Source: Desulfobacula sp.
Lineage (GTDB): Bacteria; Desulfobacterota; Desulfobacteria; Desulfobacterales; Desulfobacteraceae
Length of the DNA stretch: 56,391 nucleotides
Direction: 5' to 3'
NCBI GenBank assembly: GCA_018645325.1
Contig: JABGOU010000022.1
Span: 1 to 56,391 of the forward strand
Positions 20,883 to 29,728 of the stretch are shown here, one piece after another. The notes beneath the pieces are model-generated. The model was not told the origin of the DNA and searched no databases. It saw only the letters and a list, made by a program, of their open reading frames with translations. The first letter of the stretch is position 1. Each line of letters opens with the position of its first letter. A program made the translations under genes and the position numbers.

Positions 20883-22832
20883 TTGAACACACCCAAAATC
20901 CTTGCCCCGGCCGGGGATAAAAATTCATTTTTAGCAGCTATTGCTGCCGGTGCCGACGCTATCTACTGCGGTTTAAAAATATTTTCCGCACGCATGGAAG
21001 CCGATAACTTCAGCATTGAAGAACTTGCAAGATTAACCAGGCTTGCCAAATCCAAACGCATTGATGTCTATGTGGCATTTAATTCAATTATCAAGGAATC
21101 TGAGCTGGAAAAAGTTAGCAGAATCCTTAACAAACTCTGTACTTTTGTTGATTTTGATGCCCTTATTATTCAAGATCCTGCAATGATACCCTTAGCCCGA
21201 AAAGCAGGTTTTACAAAAGAATTTCACCTCTCGACTCTGGGCAATTGCACCTTTCCTTTAGCTTTAAAAACATCTCAACAATTTGGATTCAAAAAAGTTG
21301 TTCTGCCCCGGGAATTTACAATTGATGAAATAAAAACAATGGCTGAAAATATTCCCAAAGATATTGAACTTGAAGTCTTTATACATGGAGCGCTTTGTTA
21401 TTCCATTTCAGGACGGTGTTATTGGAGCTCATGGTTTGGCGGGAAAAGTTCCCTTCGGGGCAGATGTGTCCAGCCCTGTAGGAGAATGTATGAACAAAAA
21501 GGTCAGAAAAAAAGACATTTTTCCTGTATGGATTTTTCCGCTGATGTGCTTGCAAAAATTTTAAAACAAATTCCGCAAATATCGACCTGGAAAATTGAGG
21601 GCAGAAAAAAAAGCCCTCACTATGTTTATTACACTGTTAAAGCTTATAAACTCTTAAGAGATGATCCAAAAAACAAAAAACAAGCTTTGTCCTATCTTGA
21701 CTATGCCATGGGCAGAGAATTTTCCCATTATAATCTTTTATCCCAGAGGATAATGAATCCTTTGGATCATTCATCGGAAACCGGCTCAGGACTTTTTGCA
21801 GGAAGGATACAAAATCCTGCAACACCTTTTTTTATCACAAGAGAAGCTCTTCTGCCTTTAGATCTTCTAAGGATCGGGTTTGAGGATGATAAATTTCATG
21901 ACATTCAAAAAGTCACCCGGGCTGTCCCCAAAAAAGGAAAATTTTATTTAAACAAAAAATCAAAATTTAAAATCAAAAAAGGAACTCCGGTTTATATCAT
22001 AGACAGGAGAGGGTCAGAGCTTGCAAGTGTTATTAAAGATTTTGATACTGAACTTGCCGACATAGAAAAAATATCTATTCAACCTATTGAAGAAACTATT
22101 AAAAATTTTTCTTCTCCATTTATCCGAAAATCAAAAAACAAAATAAGAGAAATCACTCTTTCAAGGGGTAAACCCGGACAAAGACAAGACCATACAGAAA
22201 CAGGCGTATGGATTTCCACCCAGGGATATTCTATCTCTCCTTCAGGCAGGAACTGGTTGTGGCTGGATCCCCTTTTATTTCCAGGTGAAGAAAAGATATG
22301 CTCACAATATATTGCCACGGCCATAAAAAAAGGAGCAAAAAACTTTGTTTTAAACGCCTTCTGGCAATTGTCTCTTTTTAAAAATCCAAAAAAATTAAAT
22401 CTTTGGGCCGGGCCTTTCTGCAATATCACCAACAGCATGACCGTGAATCTTTTAAAACAACACGGATTTTCCGGCGCCATTGTCAGTCCGGAACTAGACA
22501 AAGAGACATTTAGTTCATTGCCCGGCAATTGCGATCTGCCAATCGGAGTTGTTATTTATGGCAACTGGCCTTTGGGCATTTCAAGAATCATTTCAGAGGA
22601 TCTTAAAACAAACCAGGCTTTTACAAGCCCCATGGGTGAAACAGCCTGGATATCAAAATTCAATAATAATTATCTTGTTTTCCCCAATTGGCGTCTGGAT
22701 TTAACTTCCAAAAAAGACACGCTTGCAAATGACGGGTTTTCACTCTTTATTAATATCCATGAAAATATACCCCGCTCAATTAAAATGAAAGACCGGCCGG
22801 GGTTATGGAACTGGAACCTGAAACTTTTATAA
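20883..22832 (+). CDS. Peptidase U32-family protein (RlhA/TrhP-like RNA hydroxylation type)
   Basis: U32 proteins were named as collagenases; characterised bacterial members (TrhP, RlhA) are needed for 5-hydroxylation of pyrimidines in tRNA or 23S rRNA. The 649 residues are close to RlhA length. The family signature EVFIHGALCYSISGRC is at 164-179, and four cysteines (C172, C179, C195, C199) are candidate cluster ligands. A U32 C-terminal domain follows. Start is TTG at 20883 with a weak AAAGG upstream. The leader is mostly mobile element A. Its end overlaps the convergent stress protein gene by six bases. Confidence 0.85.
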   Translation: MNTPKILAPAGDKNSFLAAIAAGADAIYCGLKIFSARMEADNFSIEELARLTRLAKSKRIDVYVAFNSIIKESELEKVSRILNKLCTFVDFDALIIQDPAMIPLARKAGFTKEFHLSTLGNCTFPLALKTSQQFGFKKVVLPREFTIDEIKTMAENIPKDIELEVFIHGALCYSISGRCYWSSWFGGKSSLRGRCVQPCRRMYEQKGQKKRHFSCMDFSADVLAKILKQIPQISTWKIEGRKKSPHYVYYTVKAYKLLRDDPKNKKQALSYLDYAMGREFSHYNLLSQRIMNPLDHSSETGSGLFAGRIQNPATPFFITREALLPLDLLRIGFEDDKFHDIQKVTRAVPKKGKFYLNKKSKFKIKKGTPVYIIDRRGSELASVIKDFDTELADIEKISIQPIEETIKNFSSPFIRKSKNKIREITLSRGKPGQRQDHTETGVWISTQGYSISPSGRNWLWLDPLLFPGEEKICSQYIATAIKKGAKNFVLNAFWQLSLFKNPKKLNLWAGPFCNITNSMTVNLLKQHGFSGAIVSPELDKETFSSLPGNCDLPIGVVIYGNWPLGISRIISEDLKTNQAFTSPMGETAWISKFNNNYLVFPNWRLDLTSKKDTLANDGFSLFINIHENIPRSIKMKDRPGLWNWNLKLL

Positions 22833-23654
22833 TTTTACGCTGCAGTATGGCCCTGTGATTAAAAGGTTGTTTGTTACAGTTGACTGAATCTGCTCCATTT
22901 TGCTTCCAAGCAGGATATCCTTAATAATTCCATGTCCATATGCCCCTAAAACGATGAGTGAATCATGGGGCACATCATACAACATGGTATTGAAATCTTT
23001 CTTTTCATAAAAATGCCAATGACCCGATAATTGCTTGACAGGTTCTGCAAGACCTTCTTTTTGTATTAAATCTTTATAGTATGCTTTATCCTGTTTCTCC
23101 AAAAGTGTATAGATCTTTAGACCAAAGCCTGAGGAAATGGCAATTTTCAATCCTAATTTCAATGCATTCAGTGCATTTTTAGAACCTCCAAAAAAAACAG
23201 AGATACTTTTCCAGGGTTTAAAGACTGGACTTGTAATTAAAATCGGAAATGGTGAATGCTTGATCATTCTTCTGACCTTTGGACCAATATGCCCCAGGCC
23301 TATTTTTGAAGAAAGGTCGCTGACAGACCTTGGACAGCACAAATAATCAAAATTGGTTGAAATATCCGGCAATGTTGATGCAGTATAGTTTTTTGGCTCA
23401 TAAAACATGGGTTTTATCTGCATTTCTTTAAACAGATCCTCGGCATGGCCTTTGGCAGTATCCGGAGATGTTAAATATGAATGATCCAGATCAACCTGAA
23501 CAGCATCATTGGAGAAATACATTAAAAATTTATCGTTCTTAGGAATATATGCGACAGGAAACGCATTGATTATTTTACAAAAATACAATGATTGAAGAAA
23601 GGTTTCCCTTCCAAAGGGGGTATTCCTGAAAATATGAAGCAATTTGTAATTCAT
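22827..23654 (-). CDS. Universal stress protein, tandem-domain type
   Basis: 275 residues, about twice a single UspA domain. The N-terminal half is divergent. The C-terminal half (about 145-272) keeps the ATP-binding pattern GAYGHG-x8-GS near residues 243-257. Third gene of an operon with a ClC channel and an HTH-EIIA protein, 21 bases after the ClC stop, which suggests a role in ion or osmotic stress (inference). Confidence 0.85.
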   Translation of the reverse strand: MNYKLLHIFRNTPFGRETFLQSLYFCKIINAFPVAYIPKNDKFLMYFSNDAVQVDLDHSYLTSPDTAKGHAEDLFKEMQIKPMFYEPKNYTASTLPDISTNFDYLCCPRSVSDLSSKIGLGHIGPKVRRMIKHSPFPILITSPVFKPWKSISVFFGGSKNALNALKLGLKIAISSGFGLKIYTLLEKQDKAYYKDLIQKEGLAEPVKQLSGHWHFYEKKDFNTMLYDVPHDSLIVLGAYGHGIIKDILLGSKMEQIQSTVTNNLLITGPYCSVKL

Positions 23655-23675
23655 CTTTCTCTCCTTATAAGATCT

Positions 23676-25403
23676 CTAATGGTCACTGGTTTGCATAATC
23701 AGTTCTCTGCGATACAAGTCCAGTATTCTTGTTTTTGATATCATACCTACAAACCTGTTATTTTCCACAACGGGCATGCTGTCCATATGATTGATATCCA
23801 TCATATCCAATACTTCCTGTAAATCATTTTCCAAAGATGCCGTCAAAACATTGGTATCCATGATCTGATTTAAAAACACCATGTCATACATCCCTGGATC
23901 CAGTGCAAATTTACGAATAGTACTGATTTGAATCACTCCTTTATATTCCTGTGTCCCATCTTCAATCACAGGAAAAAAATTCTGATCTGAGGTTTTTAAA
24001 AGCTCAATAAATTTTCTAAACACCATATTTTCAGAGACCTTTACAAATCCTGTCTCAATGAGTTCCCTGATATTTAAATCAGAAAGAATTCTTGCATCAG
24101 TACCTGGTCTTAAAAACTGTCCCCGCTCAATGAGTTCTTTAAAATAAAAAGAAGCAGGCTCTATATAGTGACTCATAGTGGATGAGATGGAGGATACAAC
24201 GATTAAGGGCAGGATGGTCTCATAACCGCCAGTGATTTCAACAATCAAAAAAATACCTGTTAAGGGCGCCTGCATCACACCACTGACAAGTCCTGTCATA
24301 CCCAGTAGCGCATATGCACCTTCACTTGCACACCCAAAAGACGGCACCAATATGATCAACATTTTATGAAACAAAACTCCGGTAAGGCTTCCGATTACCA
24401 GGCAAGGTGCAAATATCCCTCCGGAGCCTCCCCAGCCCAATGTCATTGCCGTTGCAAAAATTTTAGCAAAAACTGCTAAAAAAACAAAAAACATACCCAT
24501 TGAAAAAGTTCCGGAAATCATTGACTGAATTGAATGATATCCCTCTGCCAGAACCACAGGCATAAACATTCCAATGATTCCAACGGTACTCCCTCCAATG
24601 ATTGCACGGGCCCAAAAGGGAAGAGAAGATTTTTTTGCAATTTTTCCTGTCTGTCTTAAAACCTTTGTAAATAATACGGAAACCATTGCAGCAACCACAG
24701 CAAGGCCAAGGCTTGGTAAAATATCTGCACCCCCTACCTGAAACGGCAAATGGTTAAAAATTACCTGATCCGGGATAATGGCATGACTTACCTGTGCCCC
24801 GGCCACAGCGGCAATGGCAATGGGAATGATATTAACAAATTTCCATTCTCCCAGAATCACTTCGATAGCAAAAACCATACCTGCGATTGGGGCATTAAAA
24901 ATAGATGCAATGGCTCCTGCTGTACCGCATCCCACAAGCGTGATTCGCTGTCGATCGTTTAAACCCAAAAATTTGGCAATATTTGAACCAATAGCAGATC
25001 CGCTCATGACCACTGGCGCTTCAGGTCCGGCAGACCCTCCACTTCCAATGGTTAGAAAACTTGAAATTAACCTTGAATAACTGGATCGAAACCTTAGGAT
25101 ACCGCCATATCTTGATACAGAATATATCACTTCCGGGACACCATGCCCTGCCCCTTCCCTGGCAATTTTTTCAAGGTAAAAAGAGGACAGCAATGCTCCG
25201 ACAGCCGGCAAAATAAATGCCCAGCCATAGTGACGGAATGGATGAAGTATTTCAAGGACGGATTCCAGGGACAGCCGTAATGCCACTGCAGCAAGGCCAC
25301 TGCATATTCCTGCGATGGAACCGGCAATTATGAGCAGCAATCTGTCATCCAGTTGAAACAGCCTGCGGTATAAATTTTTGTAGAAATGTTTTATCTTAGA
25401 CAT
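23676..25403 (-). CDS. ClC-family chloride channel/antiporter with C-terminal CBS pair
   Basis: 575 residues: ClC membrane domain (about 20-430) and two CBS domains (about 450-570). Signature segments are GHGVPE at 86-91, GSAGPEAP at 123-130 and GGIFAPCLVIG. E128 aligns with the gating glutamate of GREGP, so antiport is possible. The usual Arg before it is Pro, and the Ser of the first motif (GSGIPE) is His87, so anion selectivity may differ from chloride. The CBS pair probably senses nucleotides. The gene lies between the stress protein and HTH-EIIA genes. Confidence 0.93.
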   Translation of the reverse strand: MSKIKHFYKNLYRRLFQLDDRLLLIIAGSIAGICSGLAAVALRLSLESVLEILHPFRHYGWAFILPAVGALLSSFYLEKIAREGAGHGVPEVIYSVSRYGGILRFRSSYSRLISSFLTIGSGGSAGPEAPVVMSGSAIGSNIAKFLGLNDRQRITLVGCGTAGAIASIFNAPIAGMVFAIEVILGEWKFVNIIPIAIAAVAGAQVSHAIIPDQVIFNHLPFQVGGADILPSLGLAVVAAMVSVLFTKVLRQTGKIAKKSSLPFWARAIIGGSTVGIIGMFMPVVLAEGYHSIQSMISGTFSMGMFFVFLAVFAKIFATAMTLGWGGSGGIFAPCLVIGSLTGVLFHKMLIILVPSFGCASEGAYALLGMTGLVSGVMQAPLTGIFLIVEITGGYETILPLIVVSSISSTMSHYIEPASFYFKELIERGQFLRPGTDARILSDLNIRELIETGFVKVSENMVFRKFIELLKTSDQNFFPVIEDGTQEYKGVIQISTIRKFALDPGMYDMVFLNQIMDTNVLTASLENDLQEVLDMMDINHMDSMPVVENNRFVGMISKTRILDLYRRELIMQTSDH

Positions 25404-25430
25404 TTAAGTTAGGCTGTTCCATTACCTTAG

Positions 25431-26108
25431 CTATATAGGGTTTGTTTTCTGAATAATTTCAATTTTTTCAATCAGACCAGCATAATCGGGTCCTGATTTT
25501 AGAAATTCTATAAACTTGTGATCCCTGAGACAAAATGACAAGGCAGATAATAAGTGCAAATGCATTTTTAAGTCCGGGCATAATATAAAAAATAATACTG
25601 ATACGCTTTTATTGTCCAAAGCTTTATAATCAACTGGGTTATCTAAAAAGCACACCGACACCAAAGGATTTTTTAAGTAATTTAATTGTTCCCTGGGATG
25701 GGGAATGGCAATACCATTTCCAATACCCGTTGAAAGTGCCTTTTCTCTTTCAATCAGCCGGTCAAGAAGATCAGACTTGAAATCATCCGGAATCATAGAT
25801 ATTTTTTCAATAGAAGATTGTAAAGCACTATTTACATCATGTCCTTGAATATCGAAATAGACTCCTCCGTTCTGGACCGCAACGGACAATGGGATTACGG
25901 ATAGCCTTTCTTTTTGAGGCATATTTTTTTTGTCGTAAAAATTCAATTTGATATTATGATTGGATGCCCATTTTTTTAATTCTTTTGCATCAAATCTGTA
26001 ATTTCTGCCTTTTTTAATAACGGGCAGTTTCCCCTGGCGTACCCACCGTTCAATAGTATCCTGAGCAACACCAAGTTGCTTCGACAAATCAAAAACCGAA
26101 AGTTCCAT
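25431..26108 (-). CDS. HTH (excisionase-type) - PTS EIIA (PtsN-like) fusion
   Basis: 225 residues. An N-terminal helix-turn-helix of the excisionase/MerR type (about 1-50, LSKQLGVAQDTIERWVRQGK) is followed by an EIIA domain of the fructose/nitrogen family (about 70-220). Its phosphorylatable His is H137 in GIAIPHPRE. The layout suggests a DNA-binding protein controlled by phosphorelay, or an EIIA tethered to DNA. First gene of the operon with the ClC and stress-protein genes, 27 bases upstream of ClC, so likely its local regulator (inference). Confidence 0.88.
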   Translation of the reverse strand: MELSVFDLSKQLGVAQDTIERWVRQGKLPVIKKGRNYRFDAKELKKWASNHNIKLNFYDKKNMPQKERLSVIPLSVAVQNGGVYFDIQGHDVNSALQSSIEKISMIPDDFKSDLLDRLIEREKALSTGIGNGIAIPHPREQLNYLKNPLVSVCFLDNPVDYKALDNKSVSVLFFILCPDLKMHLHLLSALSFCLRDHKFIEFLKSGPDYAGLIEKIEIIQKTNPI

Positions 26109-26417
26109 TTATTTTTCCTTTAATTATAACAGCCAAAGCAAAATATCTATTTTAATATTTTGGGTTTAAGCACATCAGGTACAATTTGGATACGCCTTCC
26201 GACGAAATCTTAAGAAAGATCAGGTCTGGCTGTTCAAGCTTTGCTCCAGAAGAATATCATATTTTCATTTATACATGTATCGTCCGCTATAAACTACTTA
26301 ATTCATAAACTTTTTTTCAGGCCTGTTATAAAGCAAACTGATATGAATGACAACCTTAAAAATTTATCTGATCTCCCGGGGCAGTGAGTTCAATCGTACA
26401 AAGGTAAAAACATCCAC
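26109..26417. other. Intergenic region between the EIIA fusion and higBA
   Basis: About 310 bp between divergent genes with no ORF or RNA gene that I can support. It must hold the promoter of the minus-strand EIIA-ClC-Usp operon, but no confident -35/-10 pair is visible. The 3' part passes into the higBA operator. Confidence 0.5.
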
Positions 26418-26470
26418 TATCTCAATGTAAGATATTTACCTTGACAAAATCTCAATTCGAGATATACAAT
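26418..26470 (+). promoter_or_regulatory. higBA promoter with two palindromic operators
   Basis: TTGACA (26441-26446) and TACAAT (26465-26470), 18 bases apart, form the promoter. Two related imperfect palindromes, TATCTCAATGTAAGATA (26418-26434) and AATCTCAATTCGAGATA (26448-26464), are spaced 30 bp, about three helical turns. The second lies inside the promoter spacer, so antitoxin binding there would block RNA polymerase. Confidence 0.8.
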
Positions 26471-26475
26471 AAAAC

Positions 26476-26763
26476 ATGCATATAATCACACGAAAACGAT
26501 TATTGGATTTTTCGAAAAAACATTCTGCTTGCAAAAAAGGACTTGAAACTTGGTATAGGATAATCAAGCACAGTAAATTTAATACGTTTACAGAGTTGCG
26601 AAAGGTGTTCCCAAGTGCAGATCAAGTTGGAAAATTTACCGTTTTTAATATTGGTGGAAACAAGGCCAGATTAATAGTGGCAGTCCACTACAACACCCAA
26701 CGTGTTTATATCCGGCATGTTCTGACCCATGCCGAATATGACACAAATAAGTGGAAGGAGTAA
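26476..26763 (+). CDS. higB: HigB-type toxin, mRNA interferase
   Basis: 95-residue RelE-superfamily toxin of the HigB type that cleaves mRNA on the ribosome. Conserved segments: TRKRLLDFSKKH, VFNIGGNKARLIVAVHY and YIRHVLTHAEYD. The start is the first ATG and matches family length. It begins only five bases after the -10 box, so the mRNA is probably leaderless. Toxin-before-antitoxin order is typical of higBA. Confidence 0.93.
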   Translation: MHIITRKRLLDFSKKHSACKKGLETWYRIIKHSKFNTFTELRKVFPSADQVGKFTVFNIGGNKARLIVAVHYNTQRVYIRHVLTHAEYDTNKWKE

Positions 26764-26767
26764 TACT

Positions 26768-27169
26768 ATGAATACTCAAATTAAAGAAGTTGCCAAAGTC
26801 TGGCCAAAGATACAAGATGTATTCACTATCCCCCACAATGACAAAGAATACAAAAAACTAGTTTCATTCCTCGACAGCATCATAGACGAAGTCGGCGAGG
26901 ATGAAAAACATCCCTTGGCATCATTAATGGAGACATTAGGTAGTTTAGTTGAGATCTACGAATCTCAAAATGTCCCTGAATTCCATGTTGATCCTATTTC
27001 TATGTTAAGAATATTAATGAGTGAGCATGGGTTGAAACAATTGGACATGAAGGAAATAGGAAGCCAAGGAGTTGTCTCAGAAGTTCTATCGGGAAAACGA
27101 TCCCTTAATTCTCGGCAGATTAAAGCGTTAAGTGAAAAGTTTGGAGTTTCACCCGCAGTATTTATTTGA
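26768..27169 (+). CDS. higA: HigA-type antitoxin
   Basis: Antitoxin with an N-terminal toxin-binding region and a C-terminal XRE-type helix-turn-helix (about residues 80-130, SEVLSGKRSLNSRQIKALS). 133 residues from the ATG at 26768, which has AAGGAG seven bases upstream and lies four bases after the higB stop. A longer in-frame start at 26729 would overlap higB and has no such site. It should repress the operon through the paired palindromes upstream of higB. Confidence 0.92.
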   Translation: MNTQIKEVAKVWPKIQDVFTIPHNDKEYKKLVSFLDSIIDEVGEDEKHPLASLMETLGSLVEIYESQNVPEFHVDPISMLRILMSEHGLKQLDMKEIGSQGVVSEVLSGKRSLNSRQIKALSEKFGVSPAVFI

Positions 27170-27405
27170 AAAGGAAAAACATTTTTAATCCAAACAAATT
27201 TACCGATCCTGCATAGCATCATTCAGCTCAGTTCCTGCCAAGCCGGCATTCAATTATATGTGCCAAAACCAGCATTGTAAGGCATTTTTCCCATATTAAA
27301 CCCTTTCAAGGTACCAATATAAAAAATTGACGGTGGGATTAAAGCTATTGGGTTTGCTGTTCATGATTCAAAAGATCTCCCCCAGGCTATCTGTCATCTA
27401 CATCT

Positions 27406-28149
27406 TTATTTAAAAAATGTCAGCAGGGCATGAAGGTTGGTAAGCGGGTGCGGAGGACAACCGGGCACAAAAAGATCCACAGGCAAAATAGTATCCAGGC
27501 CTTCTGTAATTTCAGGACTTCCCAAAAAAGGGCCGCCCGTTATTGTGCAGCTTCCCACTGCAATGACAACTTTTGGATCAGGAATCGCATCATATGTCGT
27601 TAATAACGCTGTTTTCATATTTCTGGATACAGGTCCTGTTACAACAATGCCATCTGAATGGCGGGGGGATGCCACAAAATTTATACCAAACCGTGCCAGA
27701 TCAAAAAACGGGGTTGCCAATACATTTAGATCTGCTTCACAGGCATTACAACCCGCTGCTGATACCTGCCTGAGCTGTAAAGACCGGCCAAATAATTTTT
27801 TAAAATGCTGTTTTGAGTGTTCGGCAAGGGCTGGAAGATCACCATTAGTCAACAAATCTTCTTTTTTGGAAGTAGCGATTTCAAAATCCCCCGTGAACTG
27901 AACAAATGCTCCATTTGAAATGCGTTCACAGGTGCCGCAGAATACACATCGCCCCATATCAATTTTTTTTAAAGCAATATCAATGGCATCTTGCGGGCAG
28001 GCATCTGCACACATTTCTACCATCTCCTGGGAAACATCTTTCTGTATGATCGGTCTTCCCCGATAACGTGGAAATACGGCTGGTTTTTCTTTAGGATAGC
28101 TACATGTTCTATAACCCTGTTCAAATCTATTTTTAAGTGTATTGAGCAT
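27406..28149 (-). CDS. Ehr complex: ferredoxin-domain / NiFe-hydrogenase small-subunit (NuoB-like) fusion
   Basis: 247 residues. The N-terminal ferredoxin domain has C47, C51 (CP) and C68-x2-C71-x2-C74, enough for one [4Fe-4S] cluster rather than two. The C-terminal NuoB/HycG-like domain has GCNACE (C134, C137), GSCTITGG (C201) and PGCPPHP (C231), ligands of the proximal cluster. It therefore combines HyfH- and HyfI-type roles as the electron-transfer arm. Last gene of the operon, 70 bases after the large subunit. The 236-bp gap to higA shows no feature. Confidence 0.9.
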   Translation of the reverse strand: MLNTLKNRFEQGYRTCSYPKEKPAVFPRYRGRPIIQKDVSQEMVEMCADACPQDAIDIALKKIDMGRCVFCGTCERISNGAFVQFTGDFEIATSKKEDLLTNGDLPALAEHSKQHFKKLFGRSLQLRQVSAAGCNACEADLNVLATPFFDLARFGINFVASPRHSDGIVVTGPVSRNMKTALLTTYDAIPDPKVVIAVGSCTITGGPFLGSPEITEGLDTILPVDLFVPGCPPHPLTNLHALLTFFK

Positions 28150-28219
28150 TTAAGACTCTCTTTTTCTTTTTTTAATTTCACTTAAGGTTAAAAAAAATAT
28201 TGTTTTGCATAGTTTCATA

Positions 28220-29728
28220 TCAAAGATCAAATCCACAATAAGAAAGATTGAAGCTTTTATTATTTAAAGGAAAATCCGATATCCCGGTGTCCCGCAAAGA
28301 CATTGATAGACCGTTCCAATTGTGAAAAGATGGATCCTTGACCTTGTACCGAAGTATTTTTCCATTTTTATCTGTCAGAACAGCATGGGATACTTCTCCC
28401 CGCCACGCCTCATTTAAGGTTACCACAAAAGAATCAGCAGGCAAATTATAATTAATATCATTCACACAATTTGTTTCAACGGGTATTCCAATCAAAGATT
28501 CTATAATACTCAGTGATTGCAAGACTTCATCGTATCTCATTCTTGCCCGGGCGTAAACATCACCGGACGGCTTTTTATTTTCTGGAATATCGATTTGATC
28601 ATAGTGCTCCGTTGGAAAACAGCGCCTGACATCATAGGGGATACCACATGCCCGGCCCGCCGGGCCGACAAGACCTAAATGGTCTGCATCTATATGACTT
28701 ACATTGCCGCAGTCTTCAAAACGAGCCCGCACCGTGGATGCGGAAAAAAGAAGGTCAAGAACATGTTCCACCTGGAGTCTTAATTCTTTGATCCGTTCAT
28801 CAAGAATTTTTCGAACATCATCGGACAGGGAGAAACGAACGCCTCCGGGGCGGACCAATCCTTTCCCGAACCGGTTGCCGCATAGCAAAAGAGACAGATT
28901 TAAAAAATCTCCACGCAGCCGTCCAAAATAATTGGCCGGTGGTAAAAATGCCACATCACCGCTTAACGCACCAAGATCACCTATATGATTGGCAAGCCGT
29001 TCCAATTCTAGTGCAATGGTTCGAATGATCCTGGCACCTTTATCGGGTTTAACCTGTGTCAGGGACTCAACTGCCTGTGCCATACAAAGGCTGTGACCAA
29101 TTGTTGTATCTCCGGCAATATTTTCAGTAAGGATGGGCAGCCTTTTTGCATGAACATTATAGAGCAGGTTCTCCACTGCCCTGTGCTGATACCCCAGTTG
29201 AATTTCCAGATTAAGTACGCGTTCACCAATGCAGTTAAACCTGAAATGGCCGGGTTCTATTACGCCTGCATGAACCGGCCCTACTGCGACCTCATGGATT
29301 TCATCACCCTCAACCTGGTAATACGGATAATTGCCCGGGATATCTTGTTCATAATCATTATCAAAAACATCCGGCATATTTCGATAGTTGGGATGATACC
29401 TGACCATTTTCAGCCAGGGGTGGCCCTCAGGTCGTATACCGAATTGTTCGGCAATTTCCCTTTCAAACATATGAAACGGCTCGCAGGTTTGAGTAAAGGA
29501 AGGATAGCTTTCCTTTGCATCACAACCTGCAACTAAAAGCTTGTCAGTTCTCAAAACAGCCAGCAATTTCATGGATGCATCATCCTGATAGCCGAAATAC
29601 TGAACAACCTTCCCGCCTTCTTTTACAATTGCCAGGGCCGTTTCATGAAATTCATCAAAAGGAAGATGAGGGATCTGTTCTCTTGCTAATTTTTCACCAT
29701 TTGATATTTCTAAAAAACCCGTTGTCAT
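28220..29728 (-). CDS. Ehr complex: HycE/HyfG-like large subunit lacking Ni ligands
   Basis: 502 residues. A NuoC-like N-terminal domain (about 20-130) is fused to a NuoD/hydrogenase large-subunit domain. In NiFe enzymes the first ligand motif is CxxC; here it reads NIAGDTTIGH (203-212), with A205 and T208 replacing the cysteines. The C-terminal motif DPCxxC reads FNLSYC (493-498), so Leu495 replaces one cysteine and only C498 remains. The protein ends four residues later, with no cleavable tail. This matches energy-converting hydrogenase-related (Ehr) complexes; the substrate is unknown. It overlaps the previous gene by four bases. Confidence 0.92.
   Translation of the reverse strand: MTTGFLEISNGEKLAREQIPHLPFDEFHETALAIVKEGGKVVQYFGYQDDASMKLLAVLRTDKLLVAGCDAKESYPSFTQTCEPFHMFEREIAEQFGIRPEGHPWLKMVRYHPNYRNMPDVFDNDYEQDIPGNYPYYQVEGDEIHEVAVGPVHAGVIEPGHFRFNCIGERVLNLEIQLGYQHRAVENLLYNVHAKRLPILTENIAGDTTIGHSLCMAQAVESLTQVKPDKGARIIRTIALELERLANHIGDLGALSGDVAFLPPANYFGRLRGDFLNLSLLLCGNRFGKGLVRPGGVRFSLSDDVRKILDERIKELRLQVEHVLDLLFSASTVRARFEDCGNVSHIDADHLGLVGPAGRACGIPYDVRRCFPTEHYDQIDIPENKKPSGDVYARARMRYDEVLQSLSIIESLIGIPVETNCVNDINYNLPADSFVVTLNEAWRGEVSHAVLTDKNGKILRYKVKDPSFHNWNGLSMSLRDTGISDFPLNNKSFNLSYCGFDL

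Noticed and set aside
24985-25045. Apparent loss of the ClC gating glutamate
   Set aside because: Aligning GSAGPEAP with GSAGREGP places E128 at the gating position, so it is retained.
26388-26398. GTTCAATCGTA, identical to a segment in the right part of mobile elements B and D
   Set aside because: Only 11 bases match and neither the hairpin nor the GTAA terminus is present, so chance or an unprovable remnant.
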